Positions 55,832-64,000 of a DNA stretch of 64,000 nt are shown here, in pieces. This DNA is from Poteriospumella lacustris. Lineage: Eukaryota; Sar; Chrysophyceae; Chromulinales; Dinobryaceae. The stretch spans positions 58,906 to 122,905 of the forward strand of contig SMOI01000046.1 in the NCBI GenBank assembly GCA_008000375.1, in the 5' to 3' direction. The first letter of the stretch is position 1, and the number at the start of each line of letters is the position of its first letter. The notes beneath the pieces are model-generated. The model searched no databases. It was not told the DNA's origin and saw nothing but the letters and a program-made list of their open reading frames with translations. The position numbers and the translations under genes are program-made.

Positions 55832-58513
55832 ATGAAATCGAATCTCAATTTCGACAGTAAGTCTAGGACTATGTTTTCCCCGTCGTTATCTCGATTTCAT
55901 TAAAAAGCTATTTCAAGTAGATTCCTTCCCACCTGGGCCAGGTGGGGCATTATCACGTCAGCTGTCGAAGAGTTTGCAGCAAGACGCGTCCATGCAATAC
56001 TACCATACGGTATTTAGGTAAGTTTGATTGAGAAACGCCTTTTTTAAAATCACGATTTCTTATTCGTTCATCTGTTGCAGTGCAAATAATAAACAAACGG
56101 GCCACTTGGACTTGAGAATTTCCGGTGATCGCCCCGGGCCGTGGGTGAAAAAATGGTTTACCTTTGAAGATGGTAGCTTGAATTTCGCCGAGAGCCCTTT
56201 CTCGAAACAAGACGAATATCAAACCATCAGTATGGAGCGAGTGATCAGTTTACGGGCAGATGTAAGTGAGCCATTACCCCCTCTGGATCAGAAATGTTTA
56301 TGTTCACGCTGACTGACCACCGTTCGTCCTGTAGAGTAATCCGAAATGCCCGGTTATCACAGTCACGACATTGGACGGTACTTTCTTTTTGAAAGCACCA
56401 GATCTCGATCAGATGCGCCAATGGTTGTTTTCGTTCCAAAAGTCAGTGGCGCTGGTGATCACGAAATTGTTGTACAAACGTCAACGAGGCTACCAGGAAG
56501 ACAGTCGAATCTGGGGCAGTGCCTTAGGGGATGCAGATGGTGAAGGAATGGACTTAGCACGTTCTCAAATGCGTTCAGCGGGCGGTGGAGGGTTGAAGCG
56601 TGGTGCGCTCGTGTTGGATGGACCTGACCGTTCGCAGTACGGGTCGAGTGTACCGTCACCCACCTCACCGTTCATGCGCAAGACATCCCAACAACAAATG
56701 AATGAAACCATCCCTGCCTCTTGGAACGATGATGATGCACGCGATTCTCCCAATCGCCAAGCGTATTCGCTGTCCTCGTCGCGTATGATGGCGGTCTCCC
56801 CCGCCATTCCCATTGGTATGGGTCAACTGATGCGGGAAGTCACGAAAACCAACTTAGCCTCGAGTTACAAGGAAGAAACCGCGGCTCCGATTAACACCTA
56901 CCTGCGACGAAACAGTCATTCGAACATGCATCACCGTCCATCGGGTGATTACGGCGGCGACGATGACGACGTCGATGACCAAGCGTACGACATCGGTGAG
57001 GGTCGCGGTGGGAGCCGTGACGAAGACGATGAAGATGGGTCCCGCGGTAGTGGTGGTGGGTCTGACGATGATGATATGATGTTTGATATGGATGAAAACG
57101 TCGAGGAGCGTGAAGAAGCTCGCCACCACCACCAGCAGCATCATCAGCAGCAGCACGCGCTGAACAACTCGAACATCTCTGGTGTGAGCTATGACAATCA
57201 AAGTGGTGGCTATATGAATCGTTCTCGTAAACCTACGACCGGTGGATCCAGTGTCGCCACGTCGTTGTCGTCGACACGAAGTGGCGGGGGATTGGCCAGT
57301 GACATTTCTCGATTGGTGGCCCATGCGGGACATTCGTATTTGTCGTGGTCCTGTGGAAGCTTCAGCGACACCGGCGTACGCGACAAGAACGAAGATCGCT
57401 ATGTCCAAGAGCCATGTGTCTTGAAATCCGCCGAGGAGAAAGCCCGTGACGTGGATGCCTTGTTCTACGGCGGCGGTGATCCGGGTAGCTGTGGCTATTT
57501 CGCGGTCTACGATGGGCACGGCGGCGATGAAGCCTCGCAGTATTTGACCCAAGAGTTGCATCAACGTCTCGTGCGTCATGAATTGTTCCATACGAACACC
57601 GAAGAAGCCGTGATGGACGTGTGCCGAGCCATCGACAAGGATTTCTTGGTAAGTGACCTGCTGTTCGCTGCGTGTCTGTGACGTGTGACGCGATGGGGCT
57701 GACGTACGTGTATGGCATGCGTTTGTGTCTGTGTCTGTGTGACGGTGATATAGGGTCTCTGTGCGCGGTTACGTAAAGGCAGCGGAACGACGGCCCTGGG
57801 CGCGATCTTGCTCGGCTCGCGACTGGTTGTCTTCAACATCGGCGACAGCATGGCCGTGCTCTGCTCGGGTGGCATTGCCATTGAAATGAGCAACTCCCAT
57901 AAACCCGGTCGTGCCGATGAAGCCGAGCGTATCGCCCAGGCGAACGGATGGATCACCGAGGAGAAGGAATTGCTGATGGGTCGGTTGCACCGAATGGATT
58001 TGAACGACCCTGTCGCGGTCAGTCGCGCACAGAACATGCAATGGACCACCATCCATCGTGTCTGTGGAGAGATCTCCGTCTCTCGGTCGATTGGAGACCC
58101 CGATTACAAGAATCTCGTGCCAGGCATGAAACAAGAAGATTGGTACTTCCGTTGGCCGGAGGGCCACTCGCAGGTCCTCGAGGCAGATCTCCTGATCCCC
58201 GATCCCGAGTGCAAAGTCCATGAAATCACCGCCAGCGACGAGTTCTTGGTGCTCGCCTCCGACGGGTTGTGGGACGTGGTCATGCCCGTCGATGCCGTGA
58301 AGATCATCCAGTACGCGCTACCTCTGCCTCTGTCTCTGTCTCTGCTCTTGCTCATCGTGTGTACTGTGTGTCGCTGTTGCCTGTAGGAGCGCCTTCCAAG
58401 AGAACCGATCGGCCGAAGATGCCGCCGAGGAGTTGTGCGACTTGGCGATTCGTTTGGGCAGCAGTGACAACGTGACGGTGGTCATTGTGCGGTTCCTGCA
58501 CCACAAGTCGTAG
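55832..58513 (+). CDS. PH domain fused to PP2C-type protein phosphatase
   Basis: Exons 55832-55856, 55921-56017, 56081-56261, 56335-57648, 57754-58310 and 58387-58513 give 766 aa. Metal-dependent Ser/Thr phosphatase brought to membranes or partners by a PH domain. The PH domain (about 48-140) has TGHLDLRISG, WVKKWFTFEDGSLNF, VITVTTLDGTFFLKAPDLDQ and the C-terminal helix MRQWLFSFQKSV. A long disordered linker (about 150-425) is rich in Asp, Ser, Gly and His. The PP2C domain (about 430-766) has VRDKNEDRYV, FAVYDGHGGDEAS, GSGTTALGAILLG, VVFNIGDSMAVLC, VSRSIGDPDYK, LASDGLWDVV and SSDNVTVVIV, so the metal aspartates are present. Exon 2 starts at an AAGTAG tandem acceptor; 55918 is the alternative, adding one residue. 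Confidence 0.92.
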
Positions 58514-59737
58514 GGAGACCCCTCTGTCGCTTGTTGGCGGGTGTTACACCACTGCCATTCGCTACCTCGCCCCCTCCCCCGTCTTCCCGCTTCCTTTCTC
58601 TTTCCCTCTGGATAGCCAATAGAACGTTTATTAGTTGCTGCCCCCCCCCCCGACCGGCCACGGCTGCTGTCCTCATCGACGACCCGCCGTCCCTTTGCAG
58701 AGGGTTAAAGGCGGGAGGCGGGCAGTGGTGGATCTCTTTTGTGGGCTGCACACGACCGTCATCGTTGGCGTCGTCGGCGTCGCCACATCGTCATTGCCGC
58801 CTCGCCCCCTCCCCCACCCCCGCCGCCGCTCATTGTCATCACCCCGTGCCGCCCTCGTCGTTTGCAGCGGCACACCCTCAGATGTGGCGTGGCGGTTGGC
58901 GGAAGGGCTTGTTTTTCGTTTATTTTCGTTTCGTCGACGGCGGGACGTGTCTGTCCGTCTGTTTGTTTGTCGTCTGTGTACCGTGCGGGGTCTCGTTGTC
59001 TGTTTTGTTTTGAGTTTTGTCGTTGTTTTCTTTTGTCCATCGCCCCGCTCTCTGTGTGCCGCTCTGTGTGCCGCTCTGTGTGCCGCTCTGTGTACCGCTG
59101 TCTCTGTATCATCCCCTCCCCCGTCTCTCTCGCGCTGCAGGATCACAACCGTGACTCGTTGTGAGAGTCCTCTCGCGACAGACGCTCGTGCCCCCCGCCT
59201 TCTCTATTCATGTCGCCGCCGGGACGCCGCCCCCTCCTTCCTCTCCTCGGTCCTCTCCCCCTATCACCTGCGTACACGTACATACATAGATCCTCGTAGT
59301 TTGAACCTGTCTCCCTCTGCACCTCGTCCTCCTCCTCCGGCCACTGCCGCCGGTCTACGCGTCGTGTCGCGTTTATTCCTCGCGATGCGGCCGATTGACG
59401 TTCGGTGGGCTTCTGTATCAGCGTCACGGGGCCCCGGAGTTGTCGTTGTGAGAGATACGACAAGGTCCTCGACCACAACGCACTCCCCTCCAGCACACAC
59501 CTCGCACCGAGTGAGTGCCGTGGTCTGAGCGCCTGGCGATTCGTTTCTTTCTCGGCCGCGGTTGTGTCGAGCTGTCGGGTGGGTGGGGGAGGGGGAGGCG
59601 GGCCCGAATGTGTAACCTACATTACCATCATTCAACTCGTCGCCGCGGTGCGGTTGTTGTGGTTGTTGTTGTTGCTATTGGTAGCGTGTCAAATGATGTG
59701 AGCAGTTAAAGGGGGGGGGGTTACGGCTGCGACGGTG
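58514..59737. other. Long convergent intergenic region, pyrimidine-rich on the plus strand
   Basis: This 1224-base gap lies between the ends of PH-PP2C and phosphofructokinase. It is rich in CTCC, TCTG and CGTC runs, contains poly-C at about 58640 and poly-G at about 59711, and a 12-bp tandem repeat at 59050-59097. Long open frames here are low-complexity and are not counted as genes. Confidence 0.5.
59050..59097 (+). repeat. 12-bp tandem repeat, four copies
   Basis: The unit CTCTGTGTGCCG is repeated four times head to tail; the last copy has A for G at position 9. It lies in noncoding sequence. Confidence 0.85.
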
Positions 59738-61581
59738 TTAGACCATCGTACGGTCGTTGACCGTGCAGACCGACGCATCAAAGGTCGGCTCTTGCTTCGG
59801 CTGCAACGTCATGGCCAAGACACGTTCCCACGTGCGTCCCAGGGGGTCCATCACACGAGGAGACGTCGCCACCAGACGCGGGATCGGGATGTACACGACG
59901 CGGTTGTTCACCAATCCCGTCGAAAAGGCCGTGTATCCGGCCATGGCGCCGTGTACACTGTTCTGGGCCAACAACATGCAATAGAGCGAGTCGCTCGCAT
60001 TCGCGGGAACGGACCTGTTACGACACACAACAACGACAACGACAACGACACAGCGGAGGTGAGTGAACACCGGTCACAGGGCACAGGGCAGCACACCAGA
60101 CGCTACAGGAACGTACCGAATCATGTACGAAGGGTCGATGTACTTCACCGTCGCTTCGACGCCTTGAGCACGGAAATGCCGGACGATTTCGGTCTTCAAG
60201 AACTCGCCGATGGGCGGCAACTTGCGGTTGCCACCCGCGTCGGTCTCTGCACTTTTGCCCAACAATTCTTCCCCGGCGCCTTCCGCCACCACGACCACCG
60301 CATGGCCTTGTTTACGGACACGTTCCATCAAGAACGGCAAGCACCCGTTGGGTCCATCCAAATCGATGTTCACTTCGGGGACCAAACACAAGTCGACGTC
60401 CCCCGAGGCCAACGTCGCATGCGTCGCAATGAAACCTGACGAACGACCCATCAACTTCACCACACCAATGCCATTCGGCATGTTACAACGGGCTTCAATC
60501 TTCGCCGACATAATCGCGGCTTGGGCGGCTTCCACCGACGTCGTAAACCCAAACGAACGGTCGATGATATCGACGTCGTTGTCGATCGTCTTGGGAATAC
60601 CGGCGACCGCGATGTTCAATTGACGTTTGATGCATTCTTCAGCCAGCGCATTGGCACCCCGATGCGTACCATCACCCCCAATGATATAGATCTGGTTGAT
60701 GCCGTGTTTCAACAGGAACTTGATAATGATGTCCTTGTCAAAGCCCCCGCGTGCCGAGGCGAGAATGGTACCGCCCTGATGATGGATATCGGCGACTTTC
60801 TCCAGCGTCAATATTTCCGGTTCATAGCCTGCTTTGTCATGGAAACCTAAGAAACCACCTTTGATCCCGTAGATGGTATCGACGTGATACAGGTTGACCA
60901 AGGCCCGTACCAACTCACGGACGACGTTGTTCAACCCAGGACACAAGCCACCACACGTCACAATGGCGGCTTTGACTTCGGTGGGATTGAAATGTAACGT
61001 CGAACGAGGTCCTGCACGAATGAAGGCATCGGTGGAGCCCCGTCCTTTGTATTTGCGTACGATGTCGTTGATGATGAAGTCTTCCTTGCCGATCATTTTG
61101 TTGTAGGCTTGTGGGCGAAAGACCGATGAACTCACATCATTGGCGATTTCAGAAGAAGGGAAATCATTGCGCAAGTTGCGGATTTCATGAATGTAAATCT
61201 CGTCAATCGCCGCCCTGCAGGATGCACAGTAGGAACACACAAGAGAAGAGTTTCGCATCAGAAAACCCGTCGCAAGCAAACGCGCAATCAATAGCATCAA
61301 CGAAGGACTTACCCAGCCAGGCGATTTCCCTTAATCGAAGCAGAATCACCCAACATTGACACATTCATCGACGGTTGGCGTGTCATTCGCACCGCCGCCG
61401 GTGGATCCACTTTTCGTGGTTGTTCACGGGTCTCTTTCTCACTGACTCGTTCTTGCAATAGACATCGTTCCTTGCGATGCTGACACGCACAATAAGAAAT
61501 GACGGAGAAAGCTACCGATGCACTGAAGAAAAAGAAGAAACCAGCCGCACCGTTGCTACCCGTTGACGAGGAGGCGCTCAT
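59738..61581 (-). CDS. 6-phosphofructokinase, plant-like type, with N-terminal hydrophobic segment
   Basis: Exons, complement: 61581-61313, 61214-60117 and 60014-59738, giving 547 aa. Phosphorylates fructose 6-phosphate in glycolysis. Family motifs: VTCGGLCPGLNNVVREL, GGFLGF, ILASARGGFD, IIGGDGTHRGANALAEE, GIPKTIDNDVDIIDRSFGF, VKLMGRSSGFIA, DLCLVPEVN, VAEGAGEELL, DPSYMIRSVPANASDSLYCM and HGAMAGYTAF. The GGDGT plus PKTIDND combination is that of plant-like enzymes that use ATP, not of GGDD-type pyrophosphate enzymes; donor use is inferred. The N-terminus has a hydrophobic run at about 13-30 (AAGFFFFFSASVAFSVISYC) then a basic stretch, so it may be a signal anchor or presequence; it contains SVA-F. 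Confidence 0.93.
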
Positions 61582-62195
61582 GATGGCAGTCGGGTCAAAA
61601 TCGTTGTCCTGATCGCGGGACGGACACAATCAACAAGGGAAAGATAACTCGAAGAAGTCACTGCAGAAAACAGGATATGCTCCGTCGCAATTCCTTATCC
61701 TTCCGGTTGTTTGTGTTGGTTGAAGATCAGCGTTGCGTAGGACTGCGGCGGTGCACGAGGCGGAAGAAGATGCAAGTATTTTCGACACAGACCGACACAA
61801 ACCCGACTTTGGGACTCTGGGAATGAATTAGTGAGAAGAAGCGACGACAGTGGACTCGTTAGCGTAGTCTGTGTCTGTGGCTGTGTCTGTGGCTGTGTCG
61901 TTTCTATTGGTGTGTATTGTTATGGGACTGATAGTTATCGTTATCATTACATGTCTGGAAGACTGACACGCCACGAGGATTACACTACTATGCGAAACGA
62001 AGTCGACGAAAAGTGAGTGGTGGACCAAAAGGCAGCACAGAAGCTGCAGCAAAATGATGAAGACTTCAATTGAAAGGCGGACAGGAAGATTGTGCTGATA
62101 TACCGAGATCCATACAGACAATTGGAACACGACAAACGCAGCGGCCAGCACACAATGCAGCACTACAGAATTGTAGTGTTCACGTTGCAACTCTA
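61582..62195. other. Intergenic between two minus-strand genes
   Basis: This 614-base gap has a CTGTGTCTGTGG simple-repeat patch at about 61867-61900. No gene is supported. Confidence 0.45.
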
Positions 62196-63071
62196 TCATC
62201 CGCCATTCTTCATGAGTCCATCCTCCATGCTTCGTGGACGCTGAATTTCAGGAAGCCGTAACTCTTCTCTCCACTGTCGCACTTTACCGTGGTTGCCCTC
62301 AATGCAACACAAATCAACATGAGACCCCGACCCCAGATCGTTCAATATTCCTGCCTGGACCGCCTTTCTGACCACCATTGTTGCTTCTTCAATAGACATG
62401 TCTAATGAAGTACCTGATTTATCCATCTTGTATTGGTGGCAGGAGTTCTCTAAGACGGCTAGTGCGTCCAACGACCCGCTCCCTAGGGAGGCGAATGGAA
62501 GGCGAACAGGTGTGCCAGTCTCTTCAATCTGATACAGTTGCGCACCTCGCCGATCTACGCCACCAAGCAAGAACACTGCGCTGGGCGGTTTCCCGCGCCC
62601 ATTCACGACTTTTGACAATGATTTCATGATCGATTCCACTGCGACCCGGACACTGCCCAATTCTTGAAAATCGCCCGCCGCGTGATTCTCAATATCATCC
62701 AGAGCAACAACCCTTTGTGCTTCATTGCACAGGTATTCACAGTCGGCTGAAGTTCCTGCGGCGCAACATCGAATCGACGGAGCGATGTAATGCATTTTCA
62801 GAACGTCCTTGTCCATCACCACAGACCCACCAGTGGAACGTGTATCACTGCCAAGAACAACACCGTCGCGGCAACAAATCCCAACAATAGTAGTTCCAGT
62901 TGATGTATAGGGGAAAGATATGAGTTTCTTTGCTTTGGAACGAGAGCTTAATGCTCTCGTACCAAGTGTGAAGTCTCCAAAGTGACCGTCGAACCTTTCC
63001 ACGGCTGTAGAACCCCATAAGAGCAGCAAAATGCACCCGCTGCGACATAGAAAATTGATCCATATCATCAT
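62196..63071 (-). CDS. Proteasome beta2-like (PSMB7-type) subunit
   Basis: An uninterrupted frame of 291 codons from the ATG at 63069-63071. The 20S core beta2 subunit carries trypsin-like activity. TGTTIVGICCRDGVVLGSDT (about 61-80) holds the catalytic Thr1, Asp17 and, further on, Lys33 (MDKDVLK); CCAAGTSADCE, AVFLLGGVDRRG, LPFASLGSGSLDALAVLE and GILNDLGSGSHVDLCCIE are beta2-like. The propeptide is odd: it opens with a hydrophobic run (INFLCRSGCILLLLWGSTAV). Part of this could be intron, since CTACAG after a T-rich stretch at about 63007-63030 could be an acceptor with a first exon further upstream. The first 30 residues are therefore uncertain. Confidence 0.85.
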   Translation of the reverse strand: MMIWINFLCRSGCILLLLWGSTAVERFDGHFGDFTLGTRALSSRSKAKKLISFPYTSTGTTIVGICCRDGVVLGSDTRSTGGSVVMDKDVLKMHYIAPSIRCCAAGTSADCEYLCNEAQRVVALDDIENHAAGDFQELGSVRVAVESIMKSLSKVVNGRGKPPSAVFLLGGVDRRGAQLYQIEETGTPVRLPFASLGSGSLDALAVLENSCHQYKMDKSGTSLDMSIEEATMVVRKAVQAGILNDLGSGSHVDLCCIEGNHGKVRQWREELRLPEIQRPRSMEDGLMKNGG

Positions 63072-63308
63072 ATTGACATGAATCACTCAGTAAAGCAAGA
63101 GATATACGTTGAAATGTGACTTTCAGTGCCCATTCAATCAAGGAGCCCGCCCATGAGTTGATCGTCATCATCGTCGTGGACAGAGTTGGTATCTTGTACA
63201 TATTGCCAGACTCCATACACCATAAATGAATCGATATCCAGCCACAACAGTTGTACGTGAAGTAGAGAAGATAGTTCTGCTATAATTTACAATGTTCGTC
63301 CAGTTTGA

Positions 63309-63821
63309 CTATCTGAAGGTAATGGGTATGCATGATAGTTCTGGATCATTGAGATTGCACAGCACAATCGTTCCCGTCGAGCGGAACTCCGGCACCGAAA
63401 TGACCCGTACCCGACGGTCGGGGCCGATGCCGTCGTGGACGGTGACCAACTCAGAAGCGTATCCGGGCTATACAACAACGAAAAAAGTATCAATCAGCCA
63501 TGTGTCGCTAAAAAAGAGTCCCAACTAGAGATGCCATCATAACTCACCTGATTACCCGCAAACAATACTTGGGGCATGTTGCGGTCGGTCAAGATGTACG
63601 GGTCTCGATCGGCGAAGGGATAGGAAGGCAACGTATCGGGGGCCGTCGGACACAGGTGACCCCATTCCAGCGTCTTCTTTAAGACATCCAGCCGGCGTGT
63701 CGCTGATTGGAAGTCGACCTTCAAACGCTTGGGCTTTGGGTCCACTTCAACTGCTGCCTCCTCGTCCACTGCGCTATCGACAACCATTGGCGTGTCGCCG
63801 TCGACTTCTTCCGTCTCCGGC

Positions 63822-63862
<41 letters not shown>

Positions 63863-64000
63863 TGGGCAATTCGTTGACAGTTCGGCCGGCACTGCATCAC
63901 TTGTAGATTGACCCGGTCGACGATGCTCACCGTGATGGGGAGTCGCCCATTGAAACATGTCTCCGTGCGTCAGACGCGATATGTCTCGCACCGGCTGTCC
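63309..64000 (-). CDS. POLD2: DNA polymerase delta small subunit, C-terminal part, 5' end outside window
   Basis: Exons, complement: 64000-63548 (partial) and 63467-63309. Encodes the last 204 residues. The B-subunit scaffolds polymerase delta. Family features: GQPVRDISR at the window edge, LDVLKKTLEWGHLCPTAPDT, LPSYPFADRDPYILT, MPQVLFAGNQPGYASEL and VRVISVPEFRSTGTIVL, then NLNDPELSCIPITFR at the stop. A long insert between the first two motifs carries a polyalanine run encoded by a pure CAG-phase repeat, an acidic patch and a basic KPKRLK patch. The intron donor is GTGAGT at 63547. Confidence 0.94.
63823..63861 (+). repeat. (CAG)13 microsatellite encoding polyalanine in POLD2
   Basis: A pure 39-base CAG run on the plus strand. 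On the coding (minus) strand it reads as Ala codons, giving about 12-13 consecutive Ala in POLD2. Confidence 0.95.

Noticed and set aside
55928-55947. Short palindrome CCCACCTG..CAGGTGGG
   Set aside because: It lies in coding exon 2 of PH-PP2C and encodes Pro/Gly; unrelated to the hairpin repeat family.
58635-59528. Plus-strand frame of 297 codons in the convergent gap
   Set aside because: Made of Arg/Pro/Ser/Val runs from pyrimidine-rich repeats including the 12-bp tandem repeat; no domain and no upstream exon that fits.
59738-61581. Calling the phosphofructokinase pyrophosphate-dependent
   Set aside because: The sequence has GGDGT, not the GGDD typical of pyrophosphate enzymes, and matches plant ATP-type motifs; phosphoryl donor left as inference.

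Overview
The window is nuclear DNA from a eukaryote with dense, short-intron genes. It holds 32 protein-coding genes I can support: 30 complete, one cut at the left edge (GH20 hexosaminidase, 3' end missing) and one cut at the right edge (POLD2, 5' end missing). One further small ORF is doubtful. I placed 49 introns from frame-consistent GT-AG joins. I see no rRNA, tRNA, CRISPR array or coding transposon.

The best guess for the organism is a flagellated photosynthetic stramenopile (heterokont alga), genus unknown. A type II peroxiredoxin (31175-31945) begins with a signal peptide followed by A|F-A-P, the ASAFAP-type motif of plastids bounded by four membranes. RABL2 and OSCP1, two cilium-linked proteins, lie within 3 kb of each other. 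HisH-HisF is fused, phosphofructokinase is plant-like, DHODH is family 1A, and there are GH20 and GH81 secretory or membrane-anchored glycosidases with a SYLF-FYVE protein. No single one is proof.

Layout. 1-5 kb: hexosaminidase, a membrane J-protein and an unknown anchored protein. 5.4-11.3 kb: a large EF-hand-like module/LRR protein and argininosuccinate synthase. 11.8-17.6 kb: a coiled-coil protein, then two secreted SRPBCC-like paralogues either side of a degenerate EF-hand gene. 18-27.8 kb: NKAP, a SUMO-like/BTB fusion, a NAPE-PLD-like hydrolase and a very long TPR-DnaJ protein. 28-37 kb: a small mitochondrial-type protein, OSCP1, peroxiredoxin, RABL2, a TruA-methyltransferase fusion and a PH-like protein. 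37-45 kb: HIS7, a 67-residue membrane ORF 12 bp before XPC/RAD4, and a B-type cyclin. 45-55 kb: DHODH with a membrane tail, a mitochondrial-type coiled-coil protein, FYVE-SYLF, CacyBP-like and GH81. 55-64 kb: PH-PP2C, phosphofructokinase, proteasome beta2-like and POLD2.

The genes are not a pathway cluster; they are housekeeping, repair, ciliary and signalling genes on frequently alternating strands (22 of 31 junctions switch). The least expected structure is a family of palindromic repeats of about 45-97 bp. Four copies occur, in two pairs, and each pair brackets one small gene for a mitochondrial-type coiled-coil protein. Members of a pair resemble each other more than the other pair. Three gene fusions (TruA-methyltransferase, SUMO-like-BTB, PH-PP2C) and a set of GTACG splice donors (13 of 49) are also worth checking.
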